Below, one piece after another: positions 1 to 6,486 of a stretch of 8,711 nt of DNA (its first letter is position 1; every line of letters starts with the position of its first letter). The notes beneath the pieces are model-generated. The model did no database searches, was not told the origin of the DNA, and worked only from the letters and a program-made list of their open reading frames with translations. The stretch is from assembly GCA_020718525.1 (NCBI GenBank), contig DYRX01000181.1, forward strand, positions 1-8,711, given 5' to 3'. This DNA is from Victivallis vadensis. GTDB lineage: Bacteria; Verrucomicrobiota; Lentisphaeria; Victivallales; GWF2-50-93. The translations under genes were made by a program, and so were the position numbers.

Positions 1-87
1 CGGAAAAATTCAATCCGGGAGAAGGATAGATACCATCATAAATTTATTTTGGGTCGTAATCGTTCACATCAACGTGGATCGTGTACG

Positions 88-195
88 CTAACGTTCCGCT
101 CCGCTGTGAACGAGCTTCACGTTGTATCCGTGCCTGAGCAGTCTGTCGACCAGCCAATACCAGTTGCATGTGGACTCGACAGCAACGCAGAGCAA
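88..195 (-). pseudogene. Remnant of an IS110-family transposase (N-terminal domain fragment)
   Basis: Read on the minus strand, the 108 bases just after the kinase stop translate to a 35-residue open stretch. Its core, VAVESTCNWYWLVDRLL followed by RHGYNVKLV, matches the very conserved 'AVEST-NWYWLVDGL...GY-V-L' block of the RuvC-like (DEDD) N-terminal domain of IS110-family transposases as I recall it. It ends at a TAG at 88-90. No start codon, no catalytic C-terminal half and no further recognisable transposase follow, so it is a decayed fragment. It is in the same frame as the kinase and begins directly at the kinase stop. The remaining 87 bases to the window edge show nothing I can identify. 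The family call rests on motif memory, and a short chance match is unlikely but possible. Confidence 0.6.
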
Positions 196-2484
196 CTATT
201 TGGACGCGTCTTTTGGAGGAGATATTCCCAGAGGCGAGCTCAGGGTGGGAGGAGAATCTTCAAGAGATGGTTTGAGCGCCTGAAGCTCTTCCGAAAATTT
301 TGGAATTCCGTCAAATTCCTTCTGGAGAATCTGGAATTTTGGCAGTGCCTTCTTCTTGTCTGTTTCCGCCAGGGATTTTACGGAGTCGAGTCCGGTATAG
401 AAAGCGGAGTTCACCACCATTTCAAGAAGCTTGTGATCAGGGGAAAAAGAGATCGCGTCGCCCGGCTTGCCCAAAAGAAGGCAGATGTCAGATTTCACAT
501 ATTTTTCTGGCAGATCTGGAAATGCCTTGAGAGCTATTGCCGCAAGGCTTTCGACCGACAACTGCGTCCATTTTTTTGTCGAGAAGGATCCGGAGACGTT
601 CAAATCAACTTCCTCGTCAACAATTCTTATCACTATTCCGTCTGGGGTGGCGGTTTTCGTATATTTGTTTCCGCTTGCGGTGAAGGCGGTATGGAATTCC
701 GCGAGCCTGGCGATTTGTTCGTTGAAGCGGGCTAAATCTTCTGGCGAGATCTCTGATTTTCCGGAGAATTCCTTGAGAAGCGCTGCGGCTTCAGTGAATT
801 TGCACTGTCTGATTGCCGAATAATATTTTGCAAAAAACACAGTGCGCAATTTTTCATCCGCCATCTTTTTCTCGTGCTCAAGTTTTTTCCCAAAATCGGC
901 AATTTTCCTGTTTAGAGCCTCTTTTTCATCCTGCCACTGCTTTTTTTCCTTCTCGAAGGCCTGCTCTATTTCTGCGATTTCCGCATCTTTTTCAGCGGCG
1001 AGCTCGAGCATATCCTCTTTCATCGAGGATGTCAAATTGTTGGACTTCACTGTCGTTTTTTTCTCTAATGCGGACATTTCGTCTTTGAGGCGCAGATTTT
1101 CCTGGGCGAGGCGCCTGATTTGCATCTCGGAAATCAGAAATTTCAATCTGAACATGATCGCCTTGTCCGCCTCTGTTTTTGGCGTTCCTATACGCTGAAG
1201 CAGTTTTTTGCAGTCGTCCTCTATTTCCAGGCTCACGCTGTTTGTCTGTGCAAAATGCTTTTCTATGGGTAGAAGCTCCGTCTCGATGTTGGTCAGGCGT
1301 TTCGCCCTGTCTGCAAATACAAATACAAATACGAGCACAATGATCAGGACTGCGCCCATGGCGGAAAAAATCAAGGTCTTGTTGATGCGCACATTTTCTT
1401 CGTCGGCTTCGGGCGCTGGTGCCTTGAATGGAGTTTTCGGAATTTTGCCGCTCTGGAAGGATTTGTGCGGGATCGGGCTTGGCTGTGGCTGTTTGTAGTC
1501 GAGCTTTTTGATCGAAATTGTGTGAACTCCCGGAACCATGTCCTTGCTTGGCGCAGTTTTCTGACGGATTTTCCAGACATCATTGAGCAGTTCCTCAATG
1601 TTCGAGAACCTGTCGTCCGGATGCTTCGCCATCATTCTGCCAACGAGCTTTTCTACTTCGGAAGGTATGGAGGAATCAAGCTTTTTCAGCGGTGTCGCCT
1701 TCTCGTAGAAATGCTGTTTCGCGACAGTGTTGAGGGTGTCTCCCTTGTAGGGAAGCTGTCCGCTGAGCATCTGGTAAAGGGTTACGCCAAGGCTGTAGAT
1801 GTCCGTTCTCGTGTCGAGCTTTTCCCCGGCGAACTGCTCCGGGCTCATATAGAAGGGCGTGCCGGAAATTTCCATCCCCTTCGTGCATTCGTCCTCGCTT
1901 ATTGCAAGACCAAGGTCGGTCAGCTTCGCGGCACCCTCTGTTGTGATGATGATATTTTCTGGTTTGATGTCCCTGTGGATGAGATTCTCTTCTGTCCATG
2001 CGAAATGAAGTCCTTCGGAAACCTGCTGGACAATGTGGAGCGCCTCGTCAACGCCGATTTTGCCATCCTCGTCAATCCTTTGCCGCACGGTTTTTCCCTG
2101 GATAAAGGTCATTGCCATGAAGCATATGCCATTGTCCTCGCCGACAGCGCAGACCTGGACGATGCTGGGATGGTTGAGCTTTGCCGCAGTTCTGGCTTCG
2201 GCAAGAAAAGAGGCGATCCCCTTGCGGTTTGTGTATTTTATCGAAAGGACTTTCAGCGCAAGATTTCTGTCAAGAGAAATCTGTCTTGCCAGATAGACGG
2301 TTCCGATGGATCCTTCTCCGACTTTCTGGATGACGACAAAATCGCCGATGATTCTTCCAGGTCCGAATGGGGACGAGGGAAGAACCTGCAGATGGCGACA
2401 GCTCGGGCACTCGACTTGTGCACCAAGATTTTTCGCATTCAAGTCCCTCATGACCGAGCCGCAAAAACCGCATTGAAAACGCAT
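196..2484 (-). CDS. Membrane-anchored Ser/Thr protein kinase with N-terminal zinc ribbon and coiled coil
   Basis: Hanks-type kinase of 762 residues that should phosphorylate Ser/Thr on protein targets from the cytoplasmic face. Order of parts: a zinc-ribbon-like segment with CxxC pairs C5/C8 and C26/C29; a kinase domain at about 48-308; a Pro/Lys-rich linker; one hydrophobic helix at about 370-391; a charged coiled coil at about 395-550; and a C-terminal region without recognised domain. Catalytic signatures are complete: glycine loop GEGSIGTVYLA (56-66), K78, E96, HRDIKPEN (170-177), D190 in a DLG version of the DFG motif, and the activation segment SGTPFYMSPEQ (207-217). The start is supported by an AGGGG Shine-Dalgarno about nine bases upstream, inside the end of the preceding gene, and by the Cys pair right at the N-terminus. 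It is the last gene of a probable four-gene operon that begins with an FHA protein. The substrate and the external signal, if any, cannot be read from the sequence. The C-terminal Pro/Ser-rich tail ends exactly where an IS110 remnant begins, so a shortened C-terminus is possible. Confidence 0.93.
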   Translation of the reverse strand: MRFQCGFCGSVMRDLNAKNLGAQVECPSCRHLQVLPSSPFGPGRIIGDFVVIQKVGEGSIGTVYLARQISLDRNLALKVLSIKYTNRKGIASFLAEARTAAKLNHPSIVQVCAVGEDNGICFMAMTFIQGKTVRQRIDEDGKIGVDEALHIVQQVSEGLHFAWTEENLIHRDIKPENIIITTEGAAKLTDLGLAISEDECTKGMEISGTPFYMSPEQFAGEKLDTRTDIYSLGVTLYQMLSGQLPYKGDTLNTVAKQHFYEKATPLKKLDSSIPSEVEKLVGRMMAKHPDDRFSNIEELLNDVWKIRQKTAPSKDMVPGVHTISIKKLDYKQPQPSPIPHKSFQSGKIPKTPFKAPAPEADEENVRINKTLIFSAMGAVLIIVLVFVFVFADRAKRLTNIETELLPIEKHFAQTNSVSLEIEDDCKKLLQRIGTPKTEADKAIMFRLKFLISEMQIRRLAQENLRLKDEMSALEKKTTVKSNNLTSSMKEDMLELAAEKDAEIAEIEQAFEKEKKQWQDEKEALNRKIADFGKKLEHEKKMADEKLRTVFFAKYYSAIRQCKFTEAAALLKEFSGKSEISPEDLARFNEQIARLAEFHTAFTASGNKYTKTATPDGIVIRIVDEEVDLNVSGSFSTKKWTQLSVESLAAIALKAFPDLPEKYVKSDICLLLGKPGDAISFSPDHKLLEMVVNSAFYTGLDSVKSLAETDKKKALPKFQILQKEFDGIPKFSEELQALKPSLEDSPPTLSSPLGISPPKDASK

Positions 2485-2488
2485 CCTG

Positions 2489-2908
2489 CTATTCCCCTAT
2501 TATTTTGACAAGCACGCGTTTCCTGCGGCCGCCGTCATATTCGCCGTAAAAGATTTGCTCCCATGGTCCAAAATCAAGCCTGCCCTGGGTCACCGCCACC
2601 ACTACCTCGCGCCCCATGATCTGGCGTTTGAGATGTGCGTCCCCGTTGTCTTCACCGCTCAAATTGTGCGCATAGGCGCTGACAGGCTCGTGGGGGGCAA
2701 GTTTTTCCAGCCATTTTTCAAAGTCAGAATGCAGACCCCTTTCGTCGTCGTTGATGAAGACGGAGGCGCTTATGTGCATCGCGTTGCAGAGCAGAAGGCC
2801 TTCTTTGATGCCAGACTCCGCGAGACATTTTTCTACTTGCGCGGTGATATTCACATAAGCGCGCCTCGACGGCAGTTCGAAAAAAAGCTCTTTCCGATGG
2901 GATTTCAT
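2489..2908 (-). CDS. YjbQ/UPF0047 family protein (secondary thiamine-phosphate synthase-type)
   Basis: A 139-residue small soluble protein, the usual length for the UPF0047/YjbQ family. The family's C-terminal signature is clear: DNGDAHLKRQIMG, then VTQGRLDFGPWEQIFYGEYDG, and a closing RKRVLVKIIGE. The middle carries the HISASVFINDDE segment with the conserved His, Asn and acidic residues that line the presumed active site. E. coli YjbQ has a weak thiamine-phosphate synthase activity when overproduced, and the true physiological role is unsettled, so the family name is safer than the reaction. ATG 2908 has a good AGGA Shine-Dalgarno six bases upstream. It starts 11 bases after hisF ends and stops 4 bases before the kinase ATG, so it is almost certainly co-transcribed and probably translationally coupled with both. 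No thiamine gene is nearby. Confidence 0.9.
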   Translation of the reverse strand: MKSHRKELFFELPSRRAYVNITAQVEKCLAESGIKEGLLLCNAMHISASVFINDDERGLHSDFEKWLEKLAPHEPVSAYAHNLSGEDNGDAHLKRQIMGREVVVAVTQGRLDFGPWEQIFYGEYDGGRRKRVLVKIIGE

Positions 2909-2919
2909 GTTTTTCCTGT

Positions 2920-3696
2920 TCAGTTCTGCCTCATCCGCACGGATATGCCGCGCTCCATGAGATACTCCTTCGCCTGGGGGACGGTGTATGTGCCAAAATG
3001 AAAAATGCTTGCCGCAAGGACGGCATCGGCATTGCCCCTGGATATGACTTCATAGAGATGCTCGAGAGTGCCTGCGCCTCCTGAGGCGATCACTGGGACA
3101 TTGACACTTGAGGCAATCCTGGAGGTTAGCTCGCAATCGTATCCATCCTTTGTCCCGTCGGCATCCATGCTGGTCAGAAGAATCTCTCCAGCTCCTCTTG
3201 CAACTCCTTCGAGCGCCCATTTGACCGCGTCAATTCCGGTATTTTTCCGTCCGCCATGTGTAAAAACGCTCCAGCTTGGTTCGGAACCGTCTGAAACCCT
3301 TCTGGCGTCAATCGCCAAAACGATGCACTGACTGCCAAATCGCGCCGCCCCATCGCTTATCAGAGAGGGATTTGCAACAGCCGCCGAGTTCAGTGAAATT
3401 TTGTCCGCTCCTGAGTTCAGCATAAGGCGCATGTCTTCAACGCTTCGTATGCCCCCGCCGACTGTCAAAGGAATAAAAACGTGCTCCGCTGTCCTGCGCA
3501 CGACATCGAACATGGAGCGGCGTTCGTCGCTGGTAGCCGTAATGTCGAGAAAAACAATCTCGTCGGCTCCCTGTCGGTCGTATTCTATCGCAGCCTCGAC
3601 GGGATCGCCTGCGTCCACAAGATTTATGAAGTTGACGCCCTTCACAACGCGACCGTTGGTTACATCAAGGCAGGGAATTATTCTCTTGGCAAGCAT
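2920..3696 (-). CDS. hisF: Imidazole glycerol phosphate synthase, cyclase subunit
   Basis: HisF, 258 residues, a (beta/alpha)8 barrel. With the glutaminase HisH it converts PRFAR and ammonia into imidazole glycerol phosphate and AICAR, joining histidine and purine synthesis in the cytoplasm. The N-terminus MLAKRIIPCLDV is a family hallmark. The two catalytic aspartates fall at exactly the canonical positions, D11 (in CLDV) and D130 (in LAIDARR). Phosphate-binding loops are visible as GGGIRS (80-84 region) and ASGGAGT near residue 205. The length is normal and no key residue is missing. There is no clear Shine-Dalgarno before ATG 3696, but homology fixes the start. No other his gene is in the window, so hisH and the rest must lie elsewhere. 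Here hisF sits between an FHA gene (38 bases upstream) and a yjbQ-type gene (11 bases downstream). Confidence 0.97.
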   Translation of the reverse strand: MLAKRIIPCLDVTNGRVVKGVNFINLVDAGDPVEAAIEYDRQGADEIVFLDITATSDERRSMFDVVRRTAEHVFIPLTVGGGIRSVEDMRLMLNSGADKISLNSAAVANPSLISDGAARFGSQCIVLAIDARRVSDGSEPSWSVFTHGGRKNTGIDAVKWALEGVARGAGEILLTSMDADGTKDGYDCELTSRIASSVNVPVIASGGAGTLEHLYEVISRGNADAVLAASIFHFGTYTVPQAKEYLMERGISVRMRQN

Positions 3697-3734
3697 GGGA
3701 AGGTCTTTGAAACTTTGGTGCTTGAGGGCATCTC

Positions 3735-4232
3735 TCAGTTGGCCGCCGGAGGCTGTTGACCGGGTCCGCCAGGCTGATCGTCCTTCGTGAAGAAAGAGAG
3801 AAAACCGGTGACTTTGCCCTCTTTGTCCGTCTTTAGTTTTCTCAGCGCTGTCGTCTTGGTGACCTGGAAAGTGGCTTCCTGAAGCAACTGCTCGAATTCG
3901 GCGTCCTCCTGCTCCTTCGGCTTTTCGATCTTTTCGGACATGGACTTGTCGCTGAAGAGAAAAACCGTCTGGCCGAGCCTGAGATGATCCCCGAACTTGA
4001 GCTCTGTCGGAGTCTGAACAAACACGTTGTTCACCTTAGAACCGTTGGTGCTCCCATTGTCGGAAATCGTCGCCTTGTCCGAATCTATGCTTATCGTGCA
4101 GTGAAGTCTGGAAACCTTCTTGTCGAAGACGCAAATCATATTCTTTTCACTGCGTCCGATCGTGTTCACCCCAGGCACGAGGGCATACTCTTCGCCCTTG
4201 TTGAGACCGCTTAAACAAATGAGTCTAGGCAT
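3735..4232 (-). CDS. FHA-domain phosphopeptide-binding protein
   Basis: A 165-residue protein with one forkhead-associated domain at about residues 5-95. The phosphothreonine-binding residues are present: G26-R27 (TIGRSEKN), S41-R42-x-H44 (VSRLHC) and the N59-G60...N63-G64 loop (DNGSTNG). FHA domains bind phosphothreonine peptides, so it probably reads marks made by a Ser/Thr kinase, and one is encoded three genes downstream. After the domain comes a charged stretch (98-118), a Thr-rich segment ATFQVTKTTALRKL (120-133) that could itself be phosphorylated, and a Gly/Pro/Gln-rich tail. No membrane segment or signal peptide is seen. I chose ATG 4232 because AAGGA lies six bases upstream and the FHA fold starts there. 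The reading frame extends upstream to a TTG at 4352, but those 40 residues look unrelated. It is the first gene of the probable minus-strand operon. Confidence 0.92.
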   Translation of the reverse strand: MPRLICLSGLNKGEEYALVPGVNTIGRSEKNMICVFDKKVSRLHCTISIDSDKATISDNGSTNGSKVNNVFVQTPTELKFGDHLRLGQTVFLFSDKSMSEKIEKPKEQEDAEFEQLLQEATFQVTKTTALRKLKTDKEGKVTGFLSFFTKDDQPGGPGQQPPAAN

Positions 4233-4240
4233 ATGAAATC

Positions 4241-4260
4241 CTTGTTTTTCCACAAACAAG
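4241..4260 (-). promoter_or_regulatory. Inverted repeat overlapping the FHA gene's ribosome binding site
   Basis: CTTGTTT (4241-4247) and AAACAAG (4254-4260) are a perfect seven-base inverted repeat around a six-base centre. On the minus-strand transcript the 3' arm runs into the Shine-Dalgarno AAGGA (4239-4243), sharing its AAG. It could be a weak hairpin that limits ribosome access or a DNA operator. The arms are AT-rich and stability is low, so chance is possible. Confidence 0.3.
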
Positions 4261-4477
4261 AGCGCCGAAAACACGCCCCCATCCAGTAAAAAACTAATAT
4301 GCGCCGCAATTTTTGCAAGCCTCTCTCTCAGTAAAATATTCAGTTTTTTCAAGAATTTAATTCAAATCAAAATGGATTTTTCCCCAGTCAAATATATCTT
4401 AGCCGGAACGGAGACTGGTGTCGCTTCATATTTTGGGGCGCTTGAATTTCCAAAAAAGGAACGCGGATATTTCCGTG

Positions 4478-4484
4478 AAAGGAG
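4478..4484 (+). promoter_or_regulatory. Strong Shine-Dalgarno that fixes the serC start
   Basis: GAAAGGAG ends seven bases before ATG 4492. It selects the MMKVVNFNAGPA start, which also matches the N-terminus of SerC homologues, over the in-frame ATG at 4372. Confidence 0.8.
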
Positions 4485-4491
4485 CAATCAA

Positions 4492-5574
4492 ATGATGAAA
4501 GTCGTCAACTTCAATGCCGGACCTGCAATGCTTCCAAAATCTGTCATGGAAAAGGCCCAGCAGGAATTCTGCGCCTATGGAAAGTCCGGATGCGGCATCA
4601 TGGAACTTTCGCACCGCGGAACTGAATTTACAGAAATCATTCAGAAGACCGAAAAGAACATCCGCGATATCATGAAGATCGGAGACGAATACGCCGTCTG
4701 CTTCATACAGGGAGGAGCAAGCCTTCAGTTTGCAATGGTCCCCCTCAACCTCGCCCCTGTAGGCGGACTGACCCAGTATGTTGACAGCGGAAGCTGGTCC
4801 AGCGCGGCGATCAAGGAGGCTAAAAACTTCGTCAAAGTAGATGTGATTGCGTCAAGCAAGGAAGGCAAGTATGACAGAATTCCCGACATTGACGACGCTA
4901 AAATCAGCCAGGATGCCGCCTATCTCCACATAACCAGCAACAATACGATCTACGGAACACAGTATCATTCCTTCCCGGAATCTTCCCCGGTTCCAATCGT
5001 GGCAGACATGTCCAGCGACATCATGTCCAGAGTCGTTGATGTCAACAATTTTGGTCTGATCTACGCCGGCGCCCAGAAAAATCTTGGTCCGAGCGGCGTG
5101 ACCCTCGTGATCATCAAGAAATCTCTTGCCGAACGCCTCAGCGCGACTATCCCAACCATGCTGAAATACAAGACCTACATCGAACACAGCTCTCTCTACA
5201 ACACTCCTCCCACCTTTGGCATCTACATGGTTGGACTGGTCACAGACTGGATCAAGGAGCAGGGCGGACTCGAAGCGATCGAGACGGTCAACGACGAAAA
5301 GTCAGAAGCCCTCTACGAAAGAATTTCCGCTTCGGACTTCTACAGAAACCCGGTCGAGCCGGCAAGCCGCTCCAAGATGAACGTCGTATTCAAACTCCCC
5401 AGCGAGGAGCTCGAGGAGAAGTTCGTCAAGGAAGCCAAGGCGAAAGGCATGGTAGGACTCAAAGGGCACCGCTCGGTCGGTGGAATCAGGGCAAGCATAT
5501 ACAACGCAGTGCCGCTCGAAGGAGTCGAAAAGCTCATTGACTTCATGAATGAATTTGAATCAGCAAATTCCTGA
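4492..5574 (+). CDS. serC: Phosphoserine aminotransferase
   Basis: SerC is a PLP enzyme that transfers an amino group from glutamate to 3-phosphohydroxypyruvate in serine synthesis, and in many bacteria also acts in the pyridoxal phosphate pathway. From ATG 4492 it has 360 residues, against 362 in E. coli. Visible family marks: NFNAGPA at the N-terminus (6-12), ELSHRGTEF (38-46), the cofactor phosphate segment FIQGGASLQF (71-80), the PLP lysine K196 in YAGAQKNLGPSG, the LYNTPPTF loop (235-242), and the C-terminal GHRSVGGIRASIYNA (325-339) that binds the substrate phosphate. All key residues are present. The stop overlaps the next gene, so serC heads a probable serC-radical SAM-panC operon. 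No serA or serB is in the window. Confidence 0.97.
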   Translation: MMKVVNFNAGPAMLPKSVMEKAQQEFCAYGKSGCGIMELSHRGTEFTEIIQKTEKNIRDIMKIGDEYAVCFIQGGASLQFAMVPLNLAPVGGLTQYVDSGSWSSAAIKEAKNFVKVDVIASSKEGKYDRIPDIDDAKISQDAAYLHITSNNTIYGTQYHSFPESSPVPIVADMSSDIMSRVVDVNNFGLIYAGAQKNLGPSGVTLVIIKKSLAERLSATIPTMLKYKTYIEHSSLYNTPPTFGIYMVGLVTDWIKEQGGLEAIETVNDEKSEALYERISASDFYRNPVEPASRSKMNVVFKLPSEELEEKFVKEAKAKGMVGLKGHRSVGGIRASIYNAVPLEGVEKLIDFMNEFESANS

Positions 5575-6466
5575 CGCCGGCACAGCATCCGAGCTTCTTG
5601 CCTCGGCAAAATGGTGGACGCCCGACGGAAAAGGCGGAGCCGACTGCTCCCTCTGTCCGAGATCCTGCAGGATCCCAGAGGGGGCGACAGGCTTCTGCGG
5701 AGCCCGGAAGAATGTCTCCGGCAAACTCCGTTCCATCGCATACGGCCGCCCAGCCGCCATACACATTGATCCCATAGAAAAAAAGCCATTCGCCGAATTC
5801 CTGCCGGGAACAAAAACATTCTCGCTCGGCAGTTTCGGATGCAACCTCGAGTGCTCATTCTGCCAAAACCATCATCTGTCGAGAGGAACTTTTACAAATT
5901 CCGATGAAATTCCATACTACGCCCCGGACATGATACTGATGTCCGCGATCAAGGCCCGTTGCGAATCCATCTCCTTCACCTACAACGAGCCTATCATATG
6001 GGCAGAATACGCCCTCGATGTCGCGAAACTCGCAAAGACGAAGAAAATCCCGATCATATTCGTCTCGAACGCCTTCGTCAGCCCCAGGGCGGCAGACGAG
6101 ATCTTTCCCTTCGTTGATGCCGCGAACTTCGACATGAAGGGCTTTTCTGAGGAATTCTACTCTTCGATGACCGGAGGCTCCCTCGCGCCTGTTCTTGACT
6201 CGATCCTCCATTTCCACAAGCTCGGAAAGCATCTCGAAATTTGCAATCTCATAATTCCCGGCAAAAACGACTCCGATGAAATGCTGGCCGCCTTCGCAAA
6301 CTGGGTCCTCGATAAGCTGGGACCGCATGTGCCAATACATTTCACGGCGTATCATCCCGACTACAAATTCCTCAAAGCCCCGAATACCCCCAGAGATACA
6401 TTGATCAAAGCAAAAAAGATCGCGAACGACGCCGGACTGCGGCACATTTATCTGGGCAATATCTGA
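5549..6466 (+). CDS. amrS: AmmeMemoRadiSam-type radical SAM enzyme lacking the usual C-terminal tail
   Basis: A 305-residue radical SAM protein. The iron-sulfur motif CX3CX2C is at C98, C102 and C105 (GCNLECSFCQN). Before it is the family's second Cys cluster, C33, C36, C40 and C50, in ADCSLCPRSCRIPEGATGFC followed by GARKN. The end, HFTAYHPDYK...TPRDTLIKAKKIA...HIYLGNI, is also typical of the pyruvate-formate-lyase-activating-like family annotated as the AmmeMemoRadiSam system radical SAM enzyme. Its chemistry is unknown to me. Family members I recall continue past the LGN segment with a Tyr-Cys-Pro-x-Cys tail of about 30 residues, and this one stops there. Neither an AMMECR1 nor a Memo gene is in the window. 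ATG 5549 overlaps the serC end by 26 bases with no Shine-Dalgarno, suggesting translational coupling. The family is fairly sure; the gene symbol is less so. Confidence 0.82.
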   Translation: MNLNQQIPDAGTASELLASAKWWTPDGKGGADCSLCPRSCRIPEGATGFCGARKNVSGKLRSIAYGRPAAIHIDPIEKKPFAEFLPGTKTFSLGSFGCNLECSFCQNHHLSRGTFTNSDEIPYYAPDMILMSAIKARCESISFTYNEPIIWAEYALDVAKLAKTKKIPIIFVSNAFVSPRAADEIFPFVDAANFDMKGFSEEFYSSMTGGSLAPVLDSILHFHKLGKHLEICNLIIPGKNDSDEMLAAFANWVLDKLGPHVPIHFTAYHPDYKFLKAPNTPRDTLIKAKKIANDAGLRHIYLGNI

Positions 6467-6486
6467 GAAAAAGACTGAAAAGCAAG

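Larger units (their letters stand above)
4233..4491. promoter_or_regulatory. Divergent intergenic region between the FHA operon and serC
   Basis: These 259 AT-rich bases separate two divergent gene sets and must hold promoters for both. I see no pair of -35/-10 hexamers good enough to name. AT-rich candidates cluster around 4311-4400, and a small palindrome GAATTTAATTC lies at 4353-4363. No tRNA, riboswitch or small gene is recognisable. The call as a regulatory region comes from gene arrangement, not from a recognised site. Confidence 0.5.

Noticed and set aside
49..735. 228-codon plus-strand open frame at the left end
   Set aside because: It runs antisense through the kinase C-terminus and the IS110 remnant, shows no recognisable domain, and has no ribosome site.
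1465..2508. Long 347-codon plus-strand open frame opposite the kinase gene
   Set aside because: It is antisense to conserved kinase motifs and its translation resembles no protein. It is a shadow of the kinase codon pattern.
4233..4352. Upstream in-frame TTG extending the FHA protein by 40 residues
   Set aside because: It is a TTG start without a ribosome site and the added residues are not part of the FHA fold. ATG 4232 has a well-spaced AAGGA.
4372..4491. Upstream in-frame ATG extending serC by 40 residues
   Set aside because: The extra residues do not resemble any SerC N-terminus, no Shine-Dalgarno precedes ATG 4372, and a strong one precedes ATG 4492.
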